A stretch of DNA of 64,000 nt from Actinostola sp. cb2023. Its lineage: Eukaryota > Cnidaria > Anthozoa > Actiniaria > Actinostolidae. The stretch is taken from positions 257,433-321,432 of the forward strand of contig JAUJYZ010000251.1 of the NCBI GenBank assembly GCA_033675265.1, written 5' to 3'. Shown here one piece after another: positions 44,581 through 57,048 of the stretch (positions are counted from its first letter, which is position 1; each line of letters starts with the position of its first letter). The translations under genes and the position numbers were made by a program. The notes under the pieces were generated by a model. It searched no databases. It was not told the DNA's origin and saw only the letters and a list, made by a program, of their open reading frames with translations.

Positions 44581-47500
44581 GGGGGGTGGGGTCCCTGTAG
44601 TATTGTAATGGCAATACCACAGGGAGCCCATCTATGTATGAAAAAGAGAGAACATGGAAGTCAACTAGCATCAAAACAGCAATTAAAGCTTGATGCACTG
44701 GTTACATTGCAGGTTCTAGAGTAGTTGCGGCTGCATCAAAACAGTAATTATTTGCAGATGGTCAAATGAACAGGTTGACAGCGTCTACATGTATTTTAAC
44801 TATTAACTACAACAATATGTGTATCTGAAGTGTCTTGTATCATTGCCAATAAGGAATTCAAGTATTCTTACCAATGGTCCAGATGGCCTGTCACTGTTAG
44901 GGTTGCGCCTGCTTGCAACAAAACCAAGTATGCCCGTGATAACAATCTAAATAGAATGAAAGAATGAATGAATGGTAGAGTGCATGTACGCGTATGCGTA
45001 GTCCGTATAAATTAGATTGATTTTATATGACTCGATGATACTCAAATCATTGAAGTGTAAATGAAATTAAATAGTTGATGCATGCATGGCTATATTAATA
45101 TGACCGTGATGCATTTAATTTCTCATTTAGACATCAATAATTATTTATTGCAATTTGGGACCATTAGTTTTGAGGTACAATACAATAACTTTATTTATAC
45201 ACGATTAGGATTAAAGCTGAAAAGCTTGTGGGGTCGTGTGTAAAACAATGGAAATAAAAATAAAAACTATGTATATAAAATTCTAATGCTAAATAAATAA
45301 TTACTATACATTCTAATTAAAATACTAATATAATTTAAATTTCTACTCTAAAATAACTAATATAAAGATATAAAAAATGTTATATCGATGTTACACTGAC
45401 TAATTTTAAATATATATATATTTACATGTACATGTACAAGCCTTAATAAAATTTATAATTAATGTCATTACAATGCATAGTCTGAGGCGATGTTGAATTA
45501 AAATCTAATCTATACAGAGCTTGAGATTTCATTGCCATTAAATGGTACTTCTTGGCAGTGTTTATAGTGTCATTTAATTCTGGTAATAGAGTGTTCCAGG
45601 TTATAGCGCCCCTGTGGGCAATAGAGTTTTTCATATAATACGTGTTGAAACGTGGTACAGCTTTAACTCGTTACGCAGTTGATACCTTCTATTATTATAT
45701 TATTATCCTGAATGATTCTTGACATTTCATTAGGTGTTAATCTATTATATATCTTGTACATCAAAGTGGCTAACCTAGCCTTGTACATATTATAAAGAGA
45801 AGACCACTTAACCCTATTTAAGACATCTATCTTAGGTGTTAATCTATTATATATCTTGTACGTCAAAGTGGCTAACCTGGCCTTGTACATATTATAAAGA
45901 GAAGACCACTTAACCCTATTTAAGACATCTATCTTAGGTGTTAATCTATTATATATCTTGTACATCAAAGTGGCTAACCTGGCCTTGTACATATTATAAA
46001 GAGAAGACCACTTAACCCTATTTAAGACATCTATCTTAGGTGTTAATCTATTATATATCTTGTACATCAAAGTGGCTAACCTGGCCTTGTACATATTATA
46101 AAGAGAAGACCACTTAACCCTATTTAAGACATCTATCTTAGGTGTTAATCTATTATATATCTTGTACATCAAAGTGGCTAACCTGGCCTTGTACATATTA
46201 TAAAGAGAAGACCACTTAACCCTATTTAAGACATCTATCTTAGGTGTTAATCTATTATATATCTTGTACATCAAAGTGGCTAACCTGGCCTTGTACATAT
46301 TATAAAGAGAAGACCACTTAACCCTATTTAAGACATCTATCTTAGGTGTTAATCTATTATATATATTGTACATCAAAGTGGCTAACCTGGCCTTGTACAT
46401 ATTATAAAGAGAAGACCACTTAACCCTATTTAAGACATCTATCTTAGGTGTTAATCTATTATATATCTTGTACGTCAAAGTGGCTAACCTGGCCTTGTAC
46501 ATATTATAAAGAGAAGACCACTTAACCCTATTTAAGACATCTATCTTAGGTGTTAATCTATTATATATCTTGTACGTCAAAGTGGCTAACCTGGCCTTGT
46601 ACATATTATAAAGAGAAGACCACTTAACCCTATTTAAGACATCTATCTTAGGTGTTAATCTATTATATATCTTGTACGTCAAAGTGGCTAACCTGGCCTT
46701 GTACATATTATAAAGAGAAGACCACTTAACCCTATTTAAGACATCTATCTTAGGTGTTAATCTATTATATATCTTGTACGTCAAAGTGGCTAACCTGGCC
46801 TTGTACATATTATAAAGAGAAGACCACTTAACCCTATTTAAGACATCTATCTTAGGTGTTAATCTATTATATATCTTGTACGTCAAAGTGGCTAACCTGG
46901 CCTTGTACATATTATAAAGAGAAGACCACTTAACCCTATTTAAGACATCTATCTTAGGTGTTAATCTATTATATATCTTGTACATCAAAGTGGCTAACCT
47001 GGCCTTGTACATATTATAAAGAGAAGACCACTTAACCCTATTTAAGACATCTATCTTAGGTGTTAATCTATTATATATCTTGTACATCAAAGTGGCTAAC
47101 CTGGCCTTGTACATATTATAAAGAGAAGACCACTTAACCCTATTTAAGACATCTATCTTAGGTGTTAATCTATTATATATCTTGTACATCAAAGTGGCTA
47201 ACCTGGCCTTGTACATATTATAAAGAGAAGACCACTTAACCCTATTTAAGACATCTATCTTAGGTGTTAATCTATTATATATCTTGTACATCAAAGTGGC
47301 TAACCTGGCCTTGTACATATTATAAAGAGAAGACCACTTAACCCTATTTAAGACATCTATCTTAGGTGTTAATCTATTATATATCTTGTACGTCAAAGTG
47401 GCTAACCTGGCCTTGTACATATTATAAAGAGAAGACCACTTAACCCTATTTAAGACATCTATCTTAGGTGTTAATCTATTATATATCTTGTACATCAAAG

Positions 47501-50500
47501 TGGCTAACCTGGCCTTGTACATATTATAAAGAGAAGACCACTTAACCCTATTTAAGACATCTATCTTAGGTGTTAATCTATTATATATCTTGTACGTCAA
47601 AGTGGCTAACCTGGCCTTGTACATATTATAAAGAGAAGACCACTTAACCCTATTTAAGACATCTATCTTAGGTGTTAATCTATTATATATCTTGTACATC
47701 AAAGTGGCTAACCTGGCCTTGTACATATTATAAAGAGAAGACCACTTAACCCTATTTAAGACATCTATCTTAGGTGTTAATCTATTATATATCTTGTACA
47801 TCAAAGTGGCTAACCTGGCCTTGTACATATTATAAAGAGAAGACCACTTAACCCTATTTAAGACATCTATCTTAGGTGTTAATCTATTATATATCTTGTA
47901 CATCAAAGTGGCTAACCTGGCCTTGTACATATTATAAAGAGAAGACCACTTAACCCTATTTAAGACATCTATCTTAGGTGTTAATCTATTATATATATTG
48001 TACATCAAAGTGGCTAACCTGGCCTTGTACATATTATAAAGAGAAGACCACTTAACCCTATTTAAGACATCTATCTTAGGTGTTAATCTATTATATATCT
48101 TGTACATCAAAGTGGCTAACCTGGCCTTGTACATATTATAAAGAGAAGACCACTTAACCCTATTTAAGACATCTATCTTAGGTGTTAATCTATTATATAT
48201 ATTGTACATCAAAGTGGCTAACCTGGCCTTGTACATATTATAAAGAGAAGACCACTTAACCCTATTTAAGACATCTATCTTAGGTGTTAATCTATTATAT
48301 ATCTTGTACGTCAAAGTGGCTAACCTGGCCTTGTACATATTATAAAGAGAAGACCACTTAACCCTATTTAAGACATCTATCTTAGGTGTTAATCTATTAT
48401 ATATCTTGTACGTCAAAGTGGCTAACCTGGCCTTGTACATATTATAAAGAGAAGACCACTTAACCCTATTTAAGACATCTATCTTAGGTGTTAATCTATT
48501 ATATATCTTGTACATCAAAGTGGCTAACCTGGCCTTGTACATATTATAAAGAGAAGACCACTTAACCCTATTTAAGACATCTATCTTAGGTGTTAATCTA
48601 TTATATATCTTGTACGTCAAAGTGGCTAACCTGGCCTTGTACATATTATAAAGAGAAGACCACTTAACCCTATTTAAGACATCTATCTTAGGTGTTAATC
48701 TATTATATATATCTTGTACATCAAAGTGGCTAACCTGGCCTTGTACATATTATAAAGAGAAGACCACTTAACCCTATTTAAGACATCTATCTTAGGTGTT
48801 AATCTATTATATATCTTGTACATCAAAGTGGCTAACCTGGCCTTGTACATATTATAAAGAGAAGACCACTTAACCCTATTTAAGACATCTATCTTAGGTG
48901 TTAATCTATTATATATCTTGTACGTCAAAGTGGCTAACCTGGCCTTGTACATATTATAAAGAGAAGACCACTTAACCCTATTTAAGACATCTATCTTAGG
49001 TGTTAATCTATTATATATCTTGTACATCAAAGTGGCTAACCTGGCCTTGTACATATTATAAAGAGAAGACCACTTAACCCTATTTAAGACATCTATCTTA
49101 GGTGTTAATCTATTATATATCTTGTACATCAAAGTGGCTAACCTGGCCTTGTACATATTATAAAGAGAAGACCACTTAACCCTATTTAAGACATCTATCT
49201 TAGGTGTTAATCTATTATATATATCTTGTACGTCAAAGTGGCTAACCTGGCCTTGTACATATTATAAAGAGAAGACCACTTAACCCTATTTAAGACATCT
49301 ATCTTAGGTGTTAATCTATTATATATCTTGTACATCAAAGTGGCTAACCTGGCCTTGTACATATTATAAAGAGAAGACCACTTAACCCTATTTAAGACAT
49401 CTATCTTAGGTGTTAATCTATTATATATCTTGTACATCAAAGTGGCTAACCTGGCCTTGTACATATTATAAAGAGAAGACCACTTAACCCTATTTAAGAC
49501 ATCTATCTTAGGTGTTAATCTATTATATATCTTGTACGTCAAAGTGGCTAACCTGGCCTTGTACATATTATAAAGAGAAGACCACTTAACCCTATTTAAG
49601 ACATCTATCTTAGGTGTTAATCTATTATATATCTTGTACATCAAAGTGGCTAACCTGGCCTTGTACATATTATAAAGAGAAGACCACTTAACCCTATTTA
49701 AGACATCTATCTTAGGTGTTAATCTATTATATATCTTGTACATCAAAGTGGCTAACCTGGCCTTGTACATATTATAAAGAGAAGACCACTTAACCCTATT
49801 TAAGACATCTATCTTAGGTGTTAATCTATTATATATCTTGTACATCAAAGTGGCTAACCTGGCCTTGTACATATTATAAAGAGAAGACCACTTAACCCTA
49901 TTTAAGACATCTATCTTAGGTGTTAATCTATTATATATCTTGTACATCAAAGTGGCTAACCTGGCCTTGTACATATTATAAAGAGAAGACCACTTAACCC
50001 TATTTAAGACATCTATCTTAGGTGTTAATCTATTATATATCTTGTACATCAAAGTGGCTAACCTGGCCTTGTACATATTATAAAGAGAAGACCACTTAAC
50101 CCTATTTAAGACATCTATCTTAGGTGTTAATCTATTATATATCTTGTACATCAAAGTGGCTAACCTGGCCTTGTACATATTATAAAGAGAAGACTACTTA
50201 ACCCTATTTAAGACATCTATCTTAGGTGTTAATCTATTATATATCTTGTACATCAAAGTGGCTAACCTGGCCTTGTACATATTATAAAGAGAAGACCACT
50301 TAACCCTATTTAAGACATCTATCTTAGGTGTTAATCTATTATATATATTGTACATCAAAGTGGCTAACCTGGCCTTGTACATATTATAAAGAGAAGACCA
50401 CTTAACCCTATTTAAGACATCTATCTTAGGTGTTAATCTATTATATATCTTGTACGTCAAAGTGGCTAACCTGGCCTTGTACATATTATAAAGAGAAGAC

Positions 50501-53500
50501 CACTTAACCCTATTTAAGACATCTATCTTAGGTGTTAATCTATTATATATCTTGTACATCAAAGTGGCTAACCTAGCCTTGTACATATTATAAAGAGAAG
50601 ACCACTTAACCCTATTTAAGACATCTATCTTAGGTGTTAATCTATTATATATCTTGTACATCAAAGTGGCTAACCTAGCCTTGTACATATTATAAAGAGA
50701 AGACCACTTAACCCTATTTAAGACATCTATCTTAGGTGTTAATCTATTATATATCTTGTACATCAAAGTGGCTAACCTGGCCTTGTACATATTATAAAGA
50801 GAAGACCACTTAACCCTATTTAAGACATCTATCTTAGGTGTTAATCTATTATATATCTTGTACGTCAAAGTGGCTAACCTGGCCTTGTACATATTATAAA
50901 GAGAAGACCACTTAACCCTATTTAAGACATCTATCTTAGGTGTTAATCTATTATATATCTTGTACATCAAAGTGGCTAACCTGGCCTTGTACATATTATA
51001 AAGAGAAGACCACTTAACCCTATTTAAGACATCTATCTTAGGTGTTAATCTATTATATATCTTGTACATCAAAGTGGCTAACCTGGCCTTGTACATATTA
51101 TAAAGAGAAGACCACTTAACCCTATTTAAGACATCTATCTTAGGTGTTAATCTATTATATATCTTGTACATCAAAGTGGCTAACCTGGCCTTGTACATAT
51201 TATAAAGAGAAGACCACTTAACCCTATTTAAGACATCTATCTTAGGTGTTAATCTATTATATATCTTGTACATCAAAGTGGCTAACCTAGCCTTGTACAT
51301 ATTATAAAGAGAAGACCACTTAACCCTATTTAAGACATCTATCTTAGGTGTTAATCTATTATATATATTGTACATCAAAGTGGCTAACCTGGCCTTGTAC
51401 ATATTATAAAGAGAAGACCACTTAACCCTATTTAAGACATCTATCTTAGGCATATCCCAAGGTAAATTAAAAATGACTCTCGCTGCTCTGCAGTGCATAG
51501 ATTCTAATGCATCAAAACCGTTCTTATTAGTAAAACTACCCCACACTGGCATCGCATATGTGACTGCAGGTAAAATAACTTTATGATACAAATCTAGCGA
51601 CATACTGGTAGGTAAAAATCTACTTCGTTTTAGCAAGTTCAACTTATTAGCAAAACTCTTTTTAACTTCATTAATGTGATTGGACCATGTCAGTCTGTCA
51701 TCTATAGTAATCCCCAATAATCTTGAATGCGAAACCCATTTAATAGTGTATTGTCCAAGTGTTAAAGCATTACATGGGCCAATGAAGCTGCCTCTATGGA
51801 GAATCATGGCTTCGCACTTTTTGGGGTGCGGGGTAAGAGAGTTCTGTTCGCACCAGTGCAATAACTCCTCCAGTGCTTTGTTGAGTTGTCTCGTGACATC
51901 GTCAACAGAGTCCCCTATACAAAACAGCGTGGTGTCATCAGCATACATATAAGTAGCAGCAGAAATTACAGCATCTGGTAAATCACTTGTGTACAGGGTA
52001 AACAATAAATTCACAATGATCATGCAAGTGGCACAATTAACAATATATAATATTTACTAGCCGTTTCTAATAGAAAGTGAAGTGCTGCGAGTAGAATTAG
52101 TTGCAAAATGTAACTGTGAACTTTCATTCTACATTTCAACAAATGATATGATATATTTTAAAGTTCACTTCTATGTTTGGGCTTCCTGTGCTTCAAATTG
52201 GCGACACAATATTGTGGCTTCTGTCGAGTGATAAAACATGAATTTATTTCGCTTGATAATACACACATCTTCCTTTTCATCACGTTTAATCACAAGCCAG
52301 TCTTGAATATTAGTACGTATTACACTGTAGAATATGAGGGAGAAGATTTATGCAGTAGTATTTTAGTCGAACTTGAAACGGTCGATGTGAGGTAAAATAA
52401 AGTACATGTATTTACCGTCATCGTAGAACGAACTTTGACGGCTTCTGCTCCATTAAATTACCTTGAACATATACCAGTAGATGAATAAAACTTAAGAACA
52501 TCTAGATTATAGATGTGTAAACGACCAGCTATTCGTTTGTTTATCAGTTCTAGCACCATTATCACGGCGAACTTTCATCATCCCCCGTACACGGCTGGTA
52601 GACAATCTCGCCAAATATTCCTGACTGTATATAGTCGCTATGAACATGCATGTCAAGCTTTCGCTTTCTTTTCGGAGTGTAAGTACAATGCAACCAATAT
52701 ATAGCTACAAGGAGAACGTATTGTATCCTGCAGCGGCCATGTTATTACCACCGCTGATCATAATTAAGTACCGCACCAAAAATCATCGTGATGTCATGAC
52801 CAGTGACGTCATACTCAGAATTCCTCAAAGTCTCGAATCAAGCTGGATAATAAAGAGCCCAGTGAAACGCGTCCACACACAACACAGGAAGCCCATGTCC
52901 AGATTAGTTTCGCTGCTCGCTTCGCTCGCAGCAATTAACATAATTCACCTCTGCCTGCATGTGAAAACGGGCATTGTTAAAATTCTGTTCTCACACTGAG
53001 GTGATGTTTGCTTTTGAAATTAAAATTCCTTATTGTAAGTGTCAATCTCTTTGGGTTGACTGCATACATGTATGATCATTTCACGGAGTGCATCAGTGTC
53101 ACTCTTTGAAATATGGTCACAATAAATTGCCAACTGGGTGTAACGGGCCAATTGGGGAAGGCACATGCGCTCTGTGCTGCTGAGGAAACTGAAGGCTCAC
53201 ACTGACGCCTGCTGAGTGAACGCTTATATTATAGAGCATCTGGTTATTCAAACAAAATGACAGGGTATTCTATAATCTAACCAAACTTTCTTTGAATGTG
53301 AGGAAGAAATGAGAAGTGTTCTGATCGAATTTTGTATGGATAAAATCCTTGGGTGTTGTCTTGAAATTATCAGGCAAAGGCCTTTTCCTCTTATTTTTTT
53401 TATAGACATTTTTATCATTTTGTTCAAAACAAAGAGTAAACAAAGGGTTAGCAAAAATTAGCATATGGTTGCTAACGAAAATTTGACGTCGTAGTGACAG

Positions 53501-54266
53501 TGCAAGGGGTCTTATACAAACAATCAGTTTATATCTCATCACGTTTTCGATTAATTACGACTTATGAATAAATTTTCCATCTATTTTCTGTGGTGAAGCT
53601 ATCTTTAAAGTAATATAAAATAGAAATAAAATCTGAAACGTTAGGCATTTAATGCGTAAAGGCCTTTAATGTAAACATACGGTACATATATAATTTATGT
53701 ATGCTCGCATTTATTACTTCGAAGAAAACATATTTATGAAATGAATTATAGTCTGTCGATGTTATTCGGAATCGAGAAGATTTATACCAACATTTTTATC
53801 GAATCTCCAAGCCCTTTGCAAGATCATAGTTTCATACAACAGCACAATTGACGATTTGTAGTACTATATTAAAAGTCTTACATGTAAAAATATGTAAGCT
53901 TATTTGATTTTGACAGATCGAGCTTACGTTCGTTCCTGCGTGTTTGAAACTGTTTATTAAGGTTTCTTTCTCTCTAGTCCATAAACAAGATATCCGCTAT
54001 ATTAAAGCTGCTATATGTCGTAAATAACACAATTAACTTACCCAAACACCCATCCATATAGCGACAACAATGAACAGATTCAGTATGGAAGGCGCTATAA
54101 TAACACAACTTACCCAAACACCCATCCATATAGCGACAACAGATTCAGTATGGAAGGCACGTTTGTATATCGTAGCTCGATCAGCGATGCCAAAAATGAC
54201 GCACAGAACACCAAGAGCAAATTGGACGATGGCAGAATACCTGGTGTACTTGAAGTTGAAAGCCAT
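41760..54266 (-). CDS. Gene B: four-pass membrane protein, CD20/MS4A-like, five exons
   Basis: Exons on the - strand are 54114-54266, 44872-44946, 44072-44392, 43199-43381 and 41760-41846. All introns are phase 0; 272 residues. Exon 1 differs from gene A at only 8 of 51 residues. Transmembrane segments lie at about 11-29, 42-62, 79-105 and 143-167. The loop has Cys112 and Cys140, HHDYYYY, and an NIS glycosylation sequon after Cys140, which is absent in A. A Cys-rich patch follows segment 4 (CCCSVGCC). The tail has GQVIYIQTQHGPVAYVMTQG, a Met/Gln/Pro-rich stretch, and ends MPPSYFV (PPxY). Donors are standard except exon 4 (GTGTGC), where a MITE begins 8 nt into the intron. Intron 1 (9.2 kb) contains the LINE and 56-copy minisatellite. 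AATAAA on the - strand lies about 200 nt past the stop (41551-41556 and 41532-41537). Confidence 0.87.
42220..42351 (+). repeat. Two very long poly(G) tracts in gene B intron 4
   Basis: G runs of about 19 (42220-42239) and about 44 (42307-42351), each after the phrase ccggggggcttataa. A shorter run lies at 41942-41956 in a similar context (cgaggggggg). The phrase ggggggcttataa recurs three times, so the tracts sit at the same place in a repeated unit. Confidence 0.85.
42674..42769. mobile_element. TA-flanked MITE, GAGTGCAA ends, copy 2
   Basis: GAGTGCAAACAC at the left, GTGTTTGCACTC at the right, TA on both sides (42672-42673 and 42770-42771). It shares the internal aaatagcaccaatgaaacaa with copy 1 (27633-27773). 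Confidence 0.85.
42984..43188. mobile_element. TA-flanked palindromic MITE abutting a splice donor
   Basis: Arms of about 95 bp (tttcaaataacgttgtcgcg ... ttatttaaatc and inverse) around a short loop, flanked by TA (42982-42983 and 43189-43190). The right flank is only 8 nt from the end of gene B exon 4 (43199), whose donor is GTGTGC. Confidence 0.88.
44564..44586 (+). repeat. Poly(G) tract
   Basis: T9 then about 24 G residues, in intron 2 of gene B. Confidence 0.85.
45443..45660 (-). pseudogene. LINE reverse-transcriptase C-terminus, frameshifted from the array
   Basis: The frame reads PRFNTYYMKNSIAHRGAITW and on to NYKFY and stop at 45443. It is one or two base shifts away from the frame leaving the array, which stops at 45663. 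This is the usual tail of the element's ORF. Confidence 0.75.
45730..51450 (-). repeat. 102-bp coding minisatellite, 56 units, derived from the LINE ORF
   Basis: Each 102-bp unit encodes 34 residues: MYKARLATLMYKIYNRLTP followed by KIDVLNRVKWSSLYN. From the CCTAA at 51450 to the CCTAA at 45734 is 5,716 bp = 56 x 102 + 4. The extra 4 bp are two 2-bp AT insertions (about 48711 and 49219), which break the frame. One unit (about 50192) has a TGG-to-TAG stop. Otherwise units are nearly identical and vary at three sites only: ATG/ACG (M/T), AAG/AAT (K/N) and a silent CCA/CTA-type site. Confidence 0.97.
50194..52023 (-). pseudogene. LINE reverse-transcriptase fragment fused to repeat units
   Basis: The frame is open from 52023 to the in-array stop at about 50194: about 190 residues of reverse transcriptase palm and thumb (YADD present) plus about 12 repeats. 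The true start is missing. The first residues before NLLFTLY do not match the element and come from the flanking sequence. Not a functional enzyme. Confidence 0.85.
52024..54041. other. Intron 1 of gene B, no exon recognised
   Basis: Contains a ttgggcttcctgtg box (52168) and its inverse (52880). An open + strand stretch at about 52280-52391 (...YYTVEYEGEDLCSSILVELE, then GAG|GTAAAA) is exon-like but unsupported. Confidence 0.35.
54042..54113 (-). other. In-frame exon extension of gene B exon 1 through a duplicated splice donor
   Basis: Beyond the exon 1 donor at 54113, the frame stays open for exactly 24 codons (VSCVIIAPSILNLFIVVAIW, MGVW) to a second TGG|GTAAGT donor at 54041. The extension ends with a repeat of the last residues of exon 1 (VVAIWMGVW) in the same phase. 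Use of the distal donor would insert 24 residues that duplicate half of the second transmembrane segment. Confidence 0.6.
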
Positions 54267-54642
54267 GTTATCAGAGCAGAAGGATAATTCACTCTATAAA
54301 CAGAATATTTCTGTTAAAATAGTGCGTTCGTTCGGTAACTTTCGTTCCCAGACCCCACAAAGTGAATGACATCACATCGACCAAGTACATACTTTATTGA
54401 CAGCACGAATCAATGACATCATCAAGGCAAGATACACCGACTTCCGGGTTGAATTTATTGCACGTTCAAGTCGTACAACGGAAACCACAAAGTCAATAAC
54501 GTCATCAAACGCAAGGTCAAATCATATTGAAAGAAAATAAAACCAGTGATTTTAAAATTTGTTTAATTTCTTGTCCGTTCAACTTTCCAAGAAAAAAAAA
54601 ATCTCATCAGGGGAAAATTACTAGTAATTTCCCCCTGATCTC

Positions 54643-54677
<35 letters not shown>

Positions 54678-57048
54678 AGCCCAAAGGCAGGTAAAGAATA
54701 CTTGGTATTTTAATACCTGAGTAGTAAAAGGTACCAACTTTAAAGTGACAAAAGCTACAACTGTCATTCCGGCTGTCATTACTCGGGTAGTTATTTACTG
54801 ACAAACACCCTAAAAGGTACCGGCTTTAATAGTCTCTTGTGGTCCTTTTAGATTTGTGACGGCTAAGAGGTACCAAATCGCGGATCTGGACCCCTAAAAG
54901 GTACGACGAGCAATATATCGGATTCCCCCCCCCCCCCCCCCCCCCCCCCCTTTTCCGGGAGCCGCGATCGCCGCAATGGACCTCAAAGCCGCCGGCTACA
55001 CGAGCAAGTATCTTTGACGAGTTTCGTTGATTGCGTAGACGGTCAGCAAGTTTTCTTTGACAATTTTCTATTGACAAGGTTTTCTTGCTCGTGTCAGGAT
55101 GATGAACAAGTTTTCCTTAATTAACTTTTCAATTACAACCAAAGCCAGAGAATAAAACACAGCACAAACAACGAGTAAGAAAGAAGGAAACAACTGAGAA
55201 AGATCTACATTTTTTAAGCGTTCAACCACTTCTCTTCTCTATAATAATAATGAAGCTTCGCGGAATAAACTACAAAAATCGCACTAGATGGAGCAATGGT
55301 CTAATAGGGTTTATCTGAAGTTATGGCTTAGGGGTCGGATACCCCTCCCTCACTGTCCTTTTGGTTATGACCTAGTTTTATGTAGCACCGGGATAGCGCG
55401 GGCGGGGCCGAAATCTTCACCCTTTACGTAAATCGATTCGATGTCTCAGCTTCTCAGAATGTCTTGGGAGAATCGTCACATTTTTTATATTTTTATTTCA
55501 ATTTTCTTTCTTAGTAACCGGGGGGGGGGGGGGGTGCAGAGTTAGCAGTGATTTAGTAGTCATTATCTTTATTAGATATTAATCATGCGTGCCCAAGGTT
55601 TTCTCTATTGGGCTTCCTGTGTACACTCATCTCACGTGACAGTGTCAGTCTGACCGAATTTCAATTATCAGATTTGTTCTTCATTCTTCGATGGGGGTGG
55701 AGTGAGAGAGACGTTAATTACATCGATCCGAATGATCTTTTTTCTCAAATCTTTCTTTCAGTTATAATTTTGTATTTTTATCTTTATTCGTTTTTATGGT
55801 ATTATTTCGTTTTGAAAATATATTTTGGATTTAAACATAATTGAAATGAGAATCTGTCATTTAATCGGTACAGCGAAACCCTGTGTTACGCCGTCTGCGC
55901 ATGTCTGTGAAATAAAGGAAGAGTACTATCTACTCTCACATTGAATAGAAAATTTGATTGTGGAAATACATTTTGGATTTTTCAACATAGACAAACTGTA
56001 TGGATTACACGAGTGAAATAATAATAATAATAATAACAAGACGCTCAATGAGCGTTCACTCGGGCATTGTGAAAAGGAAAATGTCAGTTGTTCGAGGAAG
56101 TACTTGAAAATGAATGCCAGTTGGTTGAAGAACAAGGACAATGTCAGCTGCGCGAGGAGAGACCTGACAATGACTGACAGTTGCGTGACGAGGGAGACTA
56201 TGTATATACATGTATGTGTCGAGTTCATTTGATTTGCCTTTGAGTTCATTTGATTACCTTTTGACTTTGAGTTCAATTGATTTGATTTTGATGAGTTTGT
56301 GTAAAGGCCCCCTCTCTAGCTTCAGATCCCGAAACGTCGAGTTTGGAATCGAGTTCGGGTTCGAGTTACGGTTCGAACGTCGAATAAAACAAGGACATCT
56401 TCTTCAATACAATATAATTTCTCTGACGTCATGACAATCAGTGACAGTTGAGTGACGAGGGAGACTATTAGTCCGGTGAGTACGAACATGATACGTCTTG
56501 AGGTTGCATAGGTCAGATGGTTCCGATAACGGCCTCGCGTTTGTTTTAAAAAAAATATATTTTAAGCGAGCTTCTAGTCCTTTTACCACTTCTAGTCATT
56601 GAACGATGAACTAGAATCCTGACCTTTTAATAGCTTGAAGATCTACAGCTGCTTTCAAAACTAAGATTCATAATCTACTTGAGTCCTGTGTCTCCTTTAT
56701 CTTTTCAAATCTGCGGAGTAATCTTGAAACTCCGGATACGATTAAATACGTCGCATACTTTCGTCATTCTTTAACCGACTAAAAAAACTACGACTACTAC
56801 TACCGAAAAACGCATTTTCTAACTCCGTCGGCCTGCGGCCTGGGCCCGAGTAATGCGGCCTGGGCCCGAGTAATAAAACCCTTTGTTACGTCTGCGAATG
56901 TCTGAAATAAAGGTTGTGTCCGTGTGAAAGCATACCTTCTCCCTCCCCCCTAAGTCATAGAAGGAAGTAAATGTGATATCAAAACCTTGACCCGGTGACG
57001 CCGATGTTTTTCTCCAGTCTTTGTGTGTCTGAGTACAAAGCAGTCGTC
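54267..57048. other. Head-to-head intergenic region between gene B and gene D
   Basis: No CDS supported. Contains an (ATTG)n run (about 54641-54676), poly(C) (54927-54950), poly(G) (55520-55534), a ttgggcttcctgtg box (55602), and a gacgctcaatgagcgttcac motif (56040) like that at 26516. Promoters of both divergent genes should lie here, but I could not define them. Confidence 0.45.

Larger units (their letters stand above)
45176..52023 (-). mobile_element. 5'-truncated LINE with internally amplified ORF segment
   Basis: On the - strand the region begins at 52023 in the middle of a reverse transcriptase (LLFTLYTSDLP, then the catalytic YADD in MYADDTTLF, then HPKKCEAMIL and the LGITIDDRLTW block). 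The fingers and all upstream domains are missing. After about 190 residues the ORF enters the 102-bp minisatellite (51450-45730). It leaves it at RLTPNEMSRIIQDNN and hits a stop at 45663 through a frameshift. The C-terminal piece continues in another frame (KNSIAHRGAITWNTLLPEL to stop at 45443). The 3' UTR ends near 45176 with AATAAAG and a TATTG-type tail. It lies in intron 1 of gene B, same strand. Its protein style recalls CR1/L2-like elements of cnidarians. Confidence 0.85.

Noticed and set aside
45663..50178. Very long - strand reading frames (up to about 990 residues) of repeated MYKARLATL units as a repeat protein
   Set aside because: The frame is a by-product of a 102-bp minisatellite (divisible by three) derived from a LINE ORF. 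It is broken by 2-bp insertions and a stop, and lies in an intron.
52280..52395. Exon-like + strand stretch (VEYEGEDLCSSILVELE then GTAAAA)
   Set aside because: No good acceptor, no partner exon and no family resemblance; left as intronic sequence of gene B.
55926..56434. Repeats of gagttcatttgatt/tttgagttc as a gene (MNSKSKGNQMNSK frame)
   Set aside because: Short low-complexity repeat with no start, splice or domain support.
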